Assembly: GCA_963846775.1 (NCBI GenBank)
Contig: CAWJXB010000006.1
Span: 1,054,001 to 1,118,000, forward strand
Length of the DNA: 64,000 nt
Origin: CAVYXA01 sp963846775
GTDB lineage: Bacteria; Verrucomicrobiota; Verrucomicrobiia; Chthoniobacterales; UBA10450
Direction: 5' to 3'
Position 1 is the first letter of the stretch, and each line of letters begins with the position of its first letter. Position numbers and translations under genes: made by a program. Positions 49,698-59,264 of this stretch are shown here, piece after piece. The notes beneath the pieces were generated by a model. That model ran no database searches. It saw nothing but the letters and a program-made list of their open reading frames with translations, and was not told the DNA's origin.

Positions 49698-52600
49698 TTA
49701 TGGCGGCACCACCATGCCGGCGTGTTCTTTGACAATGTTGCTATCGGCCGCGTTGATGCTGCCGTTCGCGTTCACGTCGTTGCGGAAGTTGGAGGCAGTT
49801 ACAGGTTGACCAGATTGCCCCTTCGTCTGCGCGATATCCGCGGCATTGACTGTGCGGTTGGCATTAGTATCGCCGACCAAAACGCCCATCGGGATGTTGA
49901 TGTCGGTCGCCGGTGCATCCGCCGCGCCGTTCACCCCGTTGATCCGAACGTTGATGTTCTGCGCGTTGGCAATGTTCGTCAGCGGGACGGTGACGACATT
50001 GCCACTAACCGTGACGTTACCAGTGCAGGCGCCGCCGCTGCCGACGCATCCGGTGCCCGTGGTCAATTGCGCCTGTGGACTGCCGGTCACAGTGACATTA
50101 CCCGAGAAGGTCACCACCATCGTGTAATCGTTCGTGCCTCCGGTACTGCGGCATTCCACCCCGTCTGTGCCAGTAAGCGGCAATGCAATGTCGAAGTTAC
50201 CCGCGCCACCGTGCGTCTTGCGCGAGACCGCGCTGCTTACCGTCACCTGGTTGCAAGGCGTTAGGATATAGCTTTGGGCGCCAGTAGCCGGCATGCCTGA
50301 GCCATTGCAGAAATACTGGTCAAAGATGGTGTCGCTTTTCTGCACTCCCGCGGTGGCCGATGTGTTGCCATTAGTCAGCGTGCCGTAGATGACATCGAAG
50401 CGAGTCTGTCCCTCGTACAGGCGAATTTCGAAGTTGGCAGTGCCGCTCCCCGGGAAGTATTGGCTGCGGTGTTCGATGTTGAAGATGCGATTGGGCGCAG
50501 TCCCACTAATCGAGGTGAAGATGCCAAACCCAGCGTTCACGTTGTACAGGTCGTCCCAGTACGGCAGGATGATGTAAGGGTGGGCCGTGAAAGGCAGACA
50601 CGTGTTAGTGAAGGTCGAGCTAGCGCTACCGAATTGCAGCGTGCCGTTGGAGTCCACATTCGCAGTAGTGAACGTCTGGTCGTACAGCGTATAAGGGAAC
50701 GGCAGCGTGATGGGCGTCGTGCCGTCGTCTACATGGTTCCCGGTGTCCACCGTGCCCGGCACGATACTGGCCGTTATCTGGCTGATCGTGTAGTGGTCTG
50801 AAGGCGGGCAACCCGATACGGTGTACATCCCGGAGAAGGCCGCATTACCATTACATCCATTAGCAGTGACCGCGCCGGCGGCAATGCTCGCCGTCACAGG
50901 GCCTCCGAAATTGAAATGCAACATGAAGGTGGCCATGCTTCCACTAACCGAAACACTGGTCACGCTGCCCATGGTCAGTGTCAGATCACCTGTTGCGACT
51001 GATGCTGCATCAACCGCCTGGTTGAAGTTCACGGCATATGAATAGTCGCCAGGTGCTGGCGGGTTGAACGTGCCGCCGACAGCCGGGACCGTCGAAGTCA
51101 CCTGTAGCGGTGTTACCGCGTAACAGAACGTGCATGAGAAGTCGAACACTCCCATGCCGTCCGAAACACGCGTAAATGCGTTGGCAGGGATATGCATCGT
51201 CTGCACACCTTGCGTCACCACAGGCGAGCTGTTGAAGTGGAACGTGATCATTTTCATGTCCGCACTTATGACAAAGCTGTTCGCCGGAGTCCCGTTCACG
51301 GTGAAATCAGTCGCCTGAACGGTCCCCGAATTCACTGCGTCGCTCAGGTTGATAACGAAATCGTTCGGCTGCGTGCTGATCACGCTGTTGCAGGCTGGCA
51401 CAGTCGAGATCACGGCAAAGCCCACGAGTTCCTTGTCGAAGTAGGCATCCTGCTGCGAGGAGCCGTCGATCGCATTGCGCCCGTCCACCCACGAATTGAC
51501 ATGTTTAGTGGGTATCGCTGAGGCGTAGTCATAGTCGCCTGCATACGTGGTCCGAATACCCGGGTCGCCTTGCAGCGGAAGCGGGCTGGGTACGTCCGAG
51601 AATGGCATGTCGGGAAGCCAGGTCACGCCGTTATCATTGGACTTGCGCGCGTAGATTTGGTAACACGGGGTGCTCGGGCTGGAGGGCTGACAACTTGCCG
51701 CTACTCGGGGGTGTTCGTCATACCATGCAGCGAACAGAGTGCCAGACGGGCTGACAGAAAGGTTTGGCGCCCACTGGGCCTTCGTTGTGTCGGTATCGCT
51801 ATTCAATTGCATGGGAGTACTAAAGGTCACGCCCATATCCGTAGAACGAATGTAGTAAGCGTTCCCAGGGTCGGCGCCGGCACCGGCGGAATAGACGTAA
51901 TGAACGATTCCGTTTAGGGCCGCAGGTTCACCCCATCCCTCATGGGTCCAATATGGAGGGTTGCAGTACATCGTGGCAAAATAGCCAGAACCGCAACGCC
52001 CGGGACCGGGGAAGGCCGGACCGGTATAGGTGTTGGTCCAGGTATTGCCGCCATCGGTTGACCTGAAGAAGAGATTCGTGTCGGTGTGCGGGAAGCCACC
52101 CCCGCCTTCGTCCATACCGGCGATGTAAACGGCTCCGGTGGAGTAATCGCCGGTAATCTGGACGTCTCGAATAAAACCGGTCGTGATTTGTCGCGAGTTC
52201 GTCCAAGTGAGACCGTTATCAGTCGAGTAGATGGCGAATAAAGCGCCCCCACCTATAGCGAAGTCGTTCCAGGATATATACAGGCGGCCGTAAGAAAGGA
52301 GAGGCCGGGTTGTTGTCCGACCAGCCAGATTCGCGGTCGCCGTTGAGTTCGTTATAAATGCAGAAGTGGGTCCAACTGTTCACGTCCCCCGGGGTCGTGG
52401 TTTTGTAGCCACCGATGCCTTGCCCACCGCAAAGTGTATCGAGGCCCACGGCGAACCAGGTGTGAGTTGGCGCATTGTAAAGGACAACGGGATCACCCAC
52501 ACCACCAGCGAATGGGCTGCAACCGCTGGCGGTGGTAAGCCGGATGAAGGTGTTGCCGCCGTCGGTGGACCACGATGCCCCGCCGATGTTAATCGGGCTG

Positions 52601-53148
52601 AAGTTGCGGCACCGTGAGTCGTTGTAAGCGACCAGGATCTGGTTGGCATTCTCCGGATTGGCAAGGCTATACGTTTCCGACTGGACGACGTTCGGAGAGA
52701 CCTCGGGGCCGGTGATCAGATTGACGTCGGTCCCGCCATAATTCAAAGGCGCGAATATTTTCTTCAGAATCTGAGTGAGCGAACCAGACGACGACGCGGC
52801 CGAGCCTCCACTAGCGTTGCCGCAAGCGATCATGATCGCCTGGGCGCGGAAGTTCTCTTGCCTGTCGATGCCCAGCTCGTGAATTCTGGAGCAGTCAAAT
52901 GGAACCGGAACGAGCGGGTCGTTTGAAGTCGTGATAATAAGATTTTTGTCCGGTGATTTTGCGCCGCCCTGAGCCAGCACGCTAAAGGCTCCCAACCCAG
53001 CCAGCGCCAGATAGGCGCCGACGAAAACTATGCAGAGCCCGATTAAGACACGCAGATTAAAGAACCCGCCTTCGCCAACCGGCCTTCGCCCCGCAATCGC
53101 GGGGCCGCGGCGGGCAGGTGTGGATCGTGAAGTGGATTTCTTTTTCAT
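49698..53148 (-). CDS. Secreted BNR/Ig-like protein with dockerin-like C-terminus (frameshifted)
   Basis: One exported protein of about 1150 residues read in two frames. The N-terminal part (from 53148) has a membrane/signal helix (LRVLIGLCIVFVGAYLALAG) and a BNR segment (SWSTDGGNTFIRLTTASGC). It goes out of frame near 52295-52305 and continues with YGRLYISWNDF, then FFRSTDGGNTWTNTYTG (from about 52115). Middle domains are Ig-like (AVISTVPACNSVISTQPNDF and DYSYAVNFNQAVDAASVATG). The C-terminal module (SRKTHGGAGNFDIALPLTG, VGDTNANRTVNAADIAQTKG) is almost identical to that of the neighbouring Kelch protein. Confidence 0.78.
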
Positions 53149-53417
53149 GAGTGATGATGCTGTTGGATTTTAAACGTTAGGGGCCGCCACGGAACTTCCG
53201 TGACACGCGCTTTCAGACCGGCTCATGGTAGGGTTAGCAGTCCGTTTTCGTCGAGAAAAAAGCAGGGCATTTCAACGACCGCCACGTGACCGTTGTCTGA
53301 CCGAAATTCGTCAAAAAAGCCGGATCTTTACCCAAGCCATCGCTTTTCTGCTTCAGCTCCGAAAGCTTTCGCGAGCAAGGCGCTTGAACGCTACGACGCT
53401 TCAACGCAGGTTGCACC
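53149..53417. other. Intergenic with CGAAAGCTTTCG repeat
   Basis: About 270 bases between divergent genes, so both promoters should be here. It contains gctccgaaagctttcgcgag (53356-53375), a copy of the dispersed palindrome. No gene is supported. Confidence 0.5.
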
Positions 53418-53780
53418 ATGCCAACGAATGTGCTGGGAACCGAACTCAAATGCTGCTGTCGCGATCCGCTCACCGGGTTCTACCGCGACGGGTATTGTCG
53501 CACCGGGCCGGACGACATCGGCCAACACACAGTCTGTGTTCAAGCGACGCAAGAGTTCCTCGATTTCTCGGTGCTCGATGGCAACGATTTGGTCACACCG
53601 CACCCCGAATGGGGCTTCCCGGGATTAAAACCGGGCGATAAATGGTGTGTCTGCGTCACGCGTTGGAAAGCTGCCCTCGATCACAATCGCGCCGCGCCGG
53701 TCGATCTGGAAGCGACCCACTCCAGCGCGCTGGAATTCGTGACCATGGAAGAACTCAAGGCACACGCGCTGAAAACTTGA
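53418..53780 (+). CDS. DUF2237 family protein
   Basis: A 120-residue soluble protein with the family's many conserved residues: NVLGTELKCCCRDPLTGFYR, GYCRTGPDDIGQHTVCVQAT, EFLDFSVLDGNDLVTPHPEW and GFPGLKPGDKWCVC. Cysteines cluster at both ends, suggesting metal or disulfide binding. The role of the family is not known. It stands alone before the sphingolipid-like locus. Confidence 0.87.
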   Translation: MPTNVLGTELKCCCRDPLTGFYRDGYCRTGPDDIGQHTVCVQATQEFLDFSVLDGNDLVTPHPEWGFPGLKPGDKWCVCVTRWKAALDHNRAAPVDLEATHSSALEFVTMEELKAHALKT

Positions 53781-53967
53781 ATTAACACAAAATAATACCC
53801 ATTTCATAAGGATGTAGCCGCCTCGCTCTGTCGAGGCGCACCCAAGCGTCGTTGCTATGACACGGCGGCACAAAACAATCAGAAATCAGATTCGGCGCGC
53901 GCGAGTTGCAAAATACTCGATTCCGGCGCTTGTTCTGGAGTAGAAACGCCACGGCCGGGCGACCGCA

Positions 53968-55020
53968 ATGCAAAGAGCCTTTTATCAATCCGAATCCGAT
54001 CAGCCTCATCCAGCGCGGGCGCGGGCCATCATCAAGGCCCATCCGGAAGTTCGACAATTGATGGTGCGCAATCCGTGGACGGCAGCGCTCGCTTTGTCGA
54101 TCGTCGCGACACAAACGGCCATCGCCTACGGAATGGGCCGGCTCGGATTTCATTATTGGTGGCTCAGTTTGTTCGTTGCTTATTTCGTCGGCGCGTTCGC
54201 CAACCATGCGAACTACGTCATCATCCATGACGCCACCCACAATCTGATTTTCCGGCGCAAAAGCTGGAACATTTTCACCGCCATCCTGGCCGATCTACCA
54301 AACCTCACTTGCGGCGCGATGGGCTTTCGCGTTTATCATTTGAAACATCATTCGCATCAGGGCGATTACGAGTTCGATGCCGATCTCGCCAATCTCTGGG
54401 AGGCGCGCCTGGTCGGGAACAAGTGGTATCGCAAAGCGCTTTGGCTCGCGCTCTTTCCATTTTTTCAACTGACGCGTCCGCCGCGTTTGAAGGCGATCAC
54501 GATGTGCGACCGCTGGTTCGTCGCGAATCTAATCGCCGCGGTCGTTTACGACGTCGCGATTGTTTATTTCTGCGGGTGGGCCGGATTTGTCTATCTCGTG
54601 TTCTCGTTCTTCTTCTCGATCGGGCTGCATCCGGTCGGCGCGCGCTGGATTCAAGAGCATTACACGAACGATTTCGATCAAGAGACGTTCAGTTACTACG
54701 GCCCGATTAATCTGGTCGCACTGAACATGGGTTACCACAACGAGCACCACGATCTGCCGTCGATCCCGTGGAATAACCTGCCCAAATTGCGCGCGATGGC
54801 CCCGGAGTTTTACGGCAATCTAAAGTATCACAAATCCTGGACCCGCCTGCTTTTTCAATTCATCTTCGACAAGCGTTACAGCCTGTTCTCGCGCGTCGAG
54901 CGAATGAAACGAGCGGGCGAAAACACTGTAGCTGCGGTCTATGACCGCCGAAGCGAGATTCCAAACGGCGCGGAGATCGGCGCTGATAGAGCGCCGCTAC
55001 AGGTTGCCTTGAGCGAATAA
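53968..55020 (+). CDS. Sphingolipid delta-4 desaturase-like protein (DES1 family)
   Basis: A 350-residue membrane di-iron desaturase. The N-terminus has the DES1-specific block SDQPHPARARAIIKAHPE. The three histidine boxes are HDATHN, HLKHH and the NMGYHNEHHDLPSIP stretch, preceded by IGLHPVGARWIQEHY and FSYYGPINLVALN. These line up almost motif for motif with eukaryotic dihydroceramide delta-4 desaturases. It has four to six hydrophobic segments. FA2H-like and serine palmitoyltransferase-like genes follow at once, so I infer that it introduces a double bond (or a C4 hydroxyl) in a sphingoid base. The last 30 residues are repeat-derived (AVYDRRSEI, DRAPLQ). Confidence 0.85.
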   Translation: MQRAFYQSESDQPHPARARAIIKAHPEVRQLMVRNPWTAALALSIVATQTAIAYGMGRLGFHYWWLSLFVAYFVGAFANHANYVIIHDATHNLIFRRKSWNIFTAILADLPNLTCGAMGFRVYHLKHHSHQGDYEFDADLANLWEARLVGNKWYRKALWLALFPFFQLTRPPRLKAITMCDRWFVANLIAAVVYDVAIVYFCGWAGFVYLVFSFFFSIGLHPVGARWIQEHYTNDFDQETFSYYGPINLVALNMGYHNEHHDLPSIPWNNLPKLRAMAPEFYGNLKYHKSWTRLLFQFIFDKRYSLFSRVERMKRAGENTVAAVYDRRSEIPNGAEIGADRAPLQVALSE

Positions 55021-55031
55021 TTTCTGACGAC

Positions 55032-55643
55032 ATGGAACGCGCCTACGTCACAACGAAAAACGAGAGCGTGCGGATGTTTGAAAGCGAGTTCATGGAGTTT
55101 TGCTCTCATGTGCATCCGATCATGCCCCTGGTGATTTATCTGCCTTTTATCACCTGGCTGCTCTTCGTCGCGTTCTGGCAAAAGCAATTGTCGGCCTTCG
55201 CGGTGGTGGCGCTTTTCGCGGTCGGAATGGTGATGTGGACACTATTTGAATATCTGATGCATCGCTACGTTTTTCATTACCAACCGAAAAGCGCCTGGGG
55301 TAAACGTCTGCATTTCATCATCCACGGAGTGCACCATGATTACCCCAATGACGCCAGCCGCCTGGTCATGCCACCGGCCGTCAGCATTCCGATCGCAGTG
55401 GCGATGTATTTCGTGTTTTGGTTGGCCTTCGGCCGATTCGCGCCCGCGCTTTCGGCCGGGTTCGCCTTTGGTTACGTCTGCTACGATTCCATCCACTATG
55501 CCACACACCACATCTCGGCCAAGCGCGGGCCGTTGTTCTGGCTCAAGCAGTATCATCTGCGCCATCATTATAAAGACGACCACTCCGGATACGGCGTCAG
55601 CTCGCCCCTGTGGGATTTCATTTTTGGCACAAAAAACCGCTGA
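55032..55643 (+). CDS. Fatty acid 2-hydroxylase-like protein (FA2H/Scs7 family)
   Basis: A 203-residue membrane protein of the fatty acid hydroxylase superfamily. Histidine clusters: YLMHRYVFHYQP, HFIIHGVHHDYPNDASRLVM, DSIHYATHHIS and KQYHLRHHYKDDHSGYGVSS. The HGVHHDYPNDASRLVMPP and GYGVSSPLWDFIFGT blocks are those of ceramide fatty acid 2-hydroxylases rather than sterol desaturases. It lacks the cytochrome b5 domain of eukaryotic forms. It begins 11 nt after the desaturase gene. Expected action: hydroxylation of the N-acyl chain of a sphingolipid. Confidence 0.84.
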   Translation: MERAYVTTKNESVRMFESEFMEFCSHVHPIMPLVIYLPFITWLLFVAFWQKQLSAFAVVALFAVGMVMWTLFEYLMHRYVFHYQPKSAWGKRLHFIIHGVHHDYPNDASRLVMPPAVSIPIAVAMYFVFWLAFGRFAPALSAGFAFGYVCYDSIHYATHHISAKRGPLFWLKQYHLRHHYKDDHSGYGVSSPLWDFIFGTKNR

Positions 55644-55777
55644 ACAGGATGGTCAGTCCAGGCGTCCGGCGCCCAGCGTGACAGCGTGATTAATCTTGTC
55701 CACGGCAAAAATGACGATAAGATTGCAGCCCTCAAAATGGCTTTGTTACATGCCCGATTCGGAGTGAAATTGTCCAG

Positions 55778-57067
55778 ATGAAGAGCACCTTGCCTCGGCC
55801 CGTAGAAGAACCGGAGTTCGATGCGACGCTGAGCCTGGCGGATTTTGTCGTGGGCGATAGCGATGATCCGCTGGTGCCGCCGGCCGCCTTCACGGAATGG
55901 CATCAAGCCGGCGCGTGGGAGGCGTCACTGTATGAGCCGGAGATGCTGGGTTCGGCGGCGGCGCGGACCACGATCAATTACGAAGGTAAACCGCGCTCGG
56001 TTATCAATTTTTGCTCCTACAATTATCTCGGATTGGCGAATCGCGCCGAAGTGATCGCCGCTGCTCAGGAAGCGCTCATGAAGTACGGCATGGGCGCGTG
56101 CGGTTCTCCGTTGCTTTCCGGCATGACCGATTTACATCGCCAACTCGAACGCCGCGTGGCCGATTTTCTCGGACGCGAGGACGCAATGCTGTTCAACAGC
56201 GGTTTTGGCGGCGCACTCGGGACGATCTCTGGCCTGTTGCGCAAAACCGATGTGGCCGTGCTCGATAATCGCTCGCACCTGAGTCTGCGCGACGGGGCGG
56301 TGCTCTCGCGCTGTCGGGTCGATCGCTTCGAGCATAACGATCCCGCTTCGCTGGAGGCCGCGCTGAGGCATCGCAAAGGCCGGCGTCAGCTCGTTATCGC
56401 CGAAGGCATTTATTCGATGGATGGCGATTTCGCCAAACTCGACGAGCTGCTCGACATCGCCGAGGCCTACGAAGCCAGTGTCTTCATCGACGAGGCGCAC
56501 TCGATTTTAGCCTGTGGAAAAAACGGGCGCGGGGCAGCGGAAGAATTCGGTGTCGAAAAGCGGATTCGGCTAGTCTATGGCACGTTTTCCAAAGCCTTCG
56601 CGGCGGTCGGCGGGTTCGTGGCCGGTCCGGTTGAGACGCTCGATTACCTTCGCTTTTACGCGCATTCCTATGCCTACTCGTGCGCGTTGCCGCCAGTCGT
56701 CGTCGCCGCGGTGTTGCAGGCGATCGAGATTGCGCAACGCGAACCAGGATTGCGCGCCCGCCTCTGGGAGAACGCGAAGTATTTCCGTGAACAACTCGGC
56801 GCGCTCGGTATCGATATCGGAACATCGACAACTTATATCATGCCACTCGTCGTCGGGAATCGTGCATTGATGTATGAGCTTGGCCACAAATTGCGCCGCG
56901 GCGGGCTGTTCGTCGCCCCAGTCGATTATCCGGCTGTGCCAGAAGACCGGATTTGTTTCCGCGCTTGCGTGACGGCGAATCACACACGAGCCCATCTCGA
57001 CGAAGCGCTCAACATTCTCTCCGATATCTTCGTGCCAGCGGTTCGGGGGAACGCCCGGATTTCTTGA
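55778..57067 (+). CDS. spt: Serine palmitoyltransferase-like alpha-oxoamine synthase
   Basis: A 429-residue PLP enzyme of the family that includes serine palmitoyltransferase, KBL and BioF. Motifs: VINFCSYNYLGLANRAEVI, GMGACGSPLLSGMTDLHRQL, the FEHNDPASLEAAL stretch (F-x-HND is typical of SPT), EGIYSMDGDFAKLDELL, VFIDEAHSIL and the PLP lysine in VYGTFSKAFAAVGGFVAGP. It would condense serine with an acyl thioester to 3-ketosphinganine, the first step of sphingolipid synthesis. BioF or KBL activity cannot be excluded by sequence, but the neighbours favour SPT. It starts 134 nt after the hydroxylase gene. Confidence 0.82.
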   Translation: MKSTLPRPVEEPEFDATLSLADFVVGDSDDPLVPPAAFTEWHQAGAWEASLYEPEMLGSAAARTTINYEGKPRSVINFCSYNYLGLANRAEVIAAAQEALMKYGMGACGSPLLSGMTDLHRQLERRVADFLGREDAMLFNSGFGGALGTISGLLRKTDVAVLDNRSHLSLRDGAVLSRCRVDRFEHNDPASLEAALRHRKGRRQLVIAEGIYSMDGDFAKLDELLDIAEAYEASVFIDEAHSILACGKNGRGAAEEFGVEKRIRLVYGTFSKAFAAVGGFVAGPVETLDYLRFYAHSYAYSCALPPVVVAAVLQAIEIAQREPGLRARLWENAKYFREQLGALGIDIGTSTTYIMPLVVGNRALMYELGHKLRRGGLFVAPVDYPAVPEDRICFRACVTANHTRAHLDEALNILSDIFVPAVRGNARIS

Positions 57068-57090
57068 GCGAATCGAAGCGGGCTTTTGTC

Positions 57091-58038
57091 ATGCGAAATG
57101 GGGCGACGGCGCACGCTGGGCCGGCCACAATCGAACACACCTACAAAGCGCGCGAAGCCGAAGGTTGGTTCGATATCCAGTTCAATCGCAGGCTCGGTTT
57201 CCAGATCGCGCTTTTTTTTCGCGCGCTGGGCTGGACTCCGACGATGGTCACGTTGCTCGGCGGCGTGTTCGGCGTGACCGCGGGCCATCTGTATTACTAT
57301 CGCAGTCTCAAGCTGAATCTGATTGGCATCGCGCTGCACATCCTGGCCAATCTTCTCGACAACGCCGATGGCCAGCTCGCTCGAGTAACCAATAGTTCGA
57401 GCCGGACCGGGCGGCTTATCGACAGCATGGTCGATCAGATCATTTTCATAAACATCTATTTCCAACTCGGTTTTCGTTGCTTGGCCGATCACTCATTTTT
57501 TTCCGTTGCGTTGATCGCGTTTGCCGCGGGATTCAGTCATGCCGTCCAGGCTGCCTCCGCCGATTACTATCGCAACGCGTATCTCTACTTCACGAGTGGC
57601 CGAACCCGCGGGGAATTCGATTCATCCGTTCACCTCCGGGGTGAGTATGAAAATCTGAATTGGCGGAACCAATTTTGGAATAAACTACTCCTTCGTCTCT
57701 ATCTGAATCTCACCCTGCAACAGGAAACGTTCGCGCCAGGCCTGAAACGATTACGCGACAAAGTTGATCGCCTCTTTCGCGATCAAATCCCGGTGTGGTT
57801 CAGAAACGGTTATCAAGACATCGCGCGATCAGCTTTTAAGTGGTGGGGCTGGTTGATGACTAATCCGCGCCTGTTCCTCTTATTTGTGATCTTGTTGATG
57901 GGACGGCCGATGCTGTTTTTCTGGGCTGGCCTGACCGTGTTCAACTTTTTGCTGGCCTATTTGCTTTGGCGTCAGCAAAAAATGTCTCAATCACTAATTC
58001 GATCGTTAGACTCGACGGCTTTAAGCCGTCAAGTCTAA
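57091..58038 (+). CDS. CDP-alcohol phosphotransferase
   Basis: About 315 residues with several helices and the family signature D-x2-DG-x2-AR-x8-G-x3-D-x3-D, seen as DNADGQLARVTNSSSRTGRL followed by IDSMVD. Such enzymes move an alcohol phosphate from CDP-alcohol to a lipid or the reverse. Placed 23 nt after the SPT-like gene, it could add a phospho-alcohol headgroup to ceramide, as a phosphatidyl/inositol-phosphoceramide synthase does. ATG 57091 is preferred; TTG 57064 overlaps the SPT stop. A palindrome overlaps its 3' end. Confidence 0.82.
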   Translation: MRNGATAHAGPATIEHTYKAREAEGWFDIQFNRRLGFQIALFFRALGWTPTMVTLLGGVFGVTAGHLYYYRSLKLNLIGIALHILANLLDNADGQLARVTNSSSRTGRLIDSMVDQIIFINIYFQLGFRCLADHSFFSVALIAFAAGFSHAVQAASADYYRNAYLYFTSGRTRGEFDSSVHLRGEYENLNWRNQFWNKLLLRLYLNLTLQQETFAPGLKRLRDKVDRLFRDQIPVWFRNGYQDIARSAFKWWGWLMTNPRLFLLFVILLMGRPMLFFWAGLTVFNFLLAYLLWRQQKMSQSLIRSLDSTALSRQV

Positions 58039-58040
58039 CG
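58004..58040 (+). other. Long hairpin overlapping the 3' end of the phosphotransferase gene
   Basis: The arms cgttagactcgacggctt and aagccgtcaagtctaacg form an 18-bp stem with one mismatch that contains the stop codon (58036-58038). No T-run follows, so it may limit read-through or protect the message rather than end transcription. Confidence 0.6.
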
Positions 58041-58112
58041 AGACAATCGGGCGACGTGGGAAACAATCTCTGAGGTGGCCGCGGACAGCGGCCTCGGCTA
58101 CAACTATACGCA

Positions 58113-59264
58113 ATGCCGAAGATCGAGATTAGCATAGTTCAGTCGCGCCGGGACCGCGACGCGTTTATCAAATTTCCGTGGCGGATTTATGCGAATGATC
58201 CCGCATGGGTGCCGCCGCTCATGATCGAGCGCAAAGAATTTCTCGACCGCAAAAAGCACCCGTTCTATCGCCACGGGGATGCGGCCTTGTTCCTCGCCAA
58301 ACGCGGCCGCGAAATTGTCGGGCGGATCATGGCGAGTGACGATCCGAATTACAACCGGCTCCACCAGACAAACGTCGGCTGCTTTGGGCTGTTTGAGTGC
58401 ATCGACGATGTCGATGTTGCCTCCGGACTATTTCGCGCGGCGGAGAGTTGGCTGCGCGACCGCGGTCGAACCGAGATGATGGGACCAATCGATTACTCCA
58501 CGAATTACGTCTGCGGCTTGCTCATTGACGGATTTGAACATTCGCCCACGCTCCTGACTGCGCACAATCCCCCGTATTACGCGCGACTGATCGAATCGTG
58601 TGGCTTCGCGAAAATCAAAGACTGGTACGCCTGGTGGTTCTCAGAGTTTCCCGCGCCCGCCGAACGTTTGCGCAAAATCGCGGCGGCCCGCGCTGGGAAG
58701 CAGAAGGTCAAAATCCGAGAGGTAAATCTGCGCGACATCAAAGGCGAAGCCGCGCGGCTCCGTTCGATTTACAACCGAGCGTGGGAGAAAAACTGGGGCT
58801 TCGTTCCATTCACGGAAGCGGAGTTCGATCATATGGCGCACGAAATGAAACCGTTGGTCGAGCCGGAAGGACTCTTGATCGCCGAAACCGAAACCGAGCC
58901 GATCGCTTTCATCATTGCCGTCCCGGACATCAACGTCGCACTGAAAAAAATCAATGGCCGCTTGTTCCCATTTGGTTTGATCAAATTGCTTTACTACAAG
59001 CGCAAGATTCGCACGGCGCGCCTGGTCGCACTCGGTGTCATCGAAAAATATCGGCGTACCGGCATCGCCGAAGCGCTGGTATTGAAGATCATGGATGAAG
59101 CCGTCAAACGCGGGTTTACTGGCGAGGTGAGCATGACTCTCGAAGATAACGTCATGGTCAACCGTTTCATTGAGGCCGTCGGCGCGAAAAAGTACAAGAC
59201 ATATCGAATCTACCAAAAGCCGATCGAGGCCGCTGCAACACCCGCACCGCCGGGCACTCGTTAG
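58113..59264 (+). CDS. GNAT-fold acyltransferase, possible bacterial ceramide synthase
   Basis: A 383-residue protein: FIKFPWRIYANDPAWVPPLM, KKHPFYRHGDAALFLAKRGR and GLFECIDDVDVASGLFRAAE in the N-terminal half; MGPIDYSTNYVCGLLIDGFE and YARLIESCGFAKIKDWYAWW in the middle; a GNAT-like C-terminal part (RLVALGVIEKYRRTGIAEAL, VMVNRFIEAVGAKKYKTYRI). This layout matches the GNAT-like family that includes the bacterial ceramide synthase known from Caulobacter, to my recollection. Next to SPT-, DES1- and FA2H-like genes, I infer N-acylation of the sphingoid base. It could be another N-acyltransferase. Confidence 0.68.
   Translation: MPKIEISIVQSRRDRDAFIKFPWRIYANDPAWVPPLMIERKEFLDRKKHPFYRHGDAALFLAKRGREIVGRIMASDDPNYNRLHQTNVGCFGLFECIDDVDVASGLFRAAESWLRDRGRTEMMGPIDYSTNYVCGLLIDGFEHSPTLLTAHNPPYYARLIESCGFAKIKDWYAWWFSEFPAPAERLRKIAAARAGKQKVKIREVNLRDIKGEAARLRSIYNRAWEKNWGFVPFTEAEFDHMAHEMKPLVEPEGLLIAETETEPIAFIIAVPDINVALKKINGRLFPFGLIKLLYYKRKIRTARLVALGVIEKYRRTGIAEALVLKIMDEAVKRGFTGEVSMTLEDNVMVNRFIEAVGAKKYKTYRIYQKPIEAAATPAPPGTR

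Noticed and set aside
57064..57090. TTG start overlapping the SPT-like stop for the CDP-alcohol phosphotransferase
   Set aside because: It is possible, but the ATG at 57091 gives a more usual start; kept as an alternative only.
58004..58040. The hairpin with GTTAGAC and GTCTAAC ends as an attC site
   Set aside because: The cores are in the reverse order for an attC (GTTRRRY...RYYYAAC), the spacing is far too short, and it overlaps a conserved gene end.
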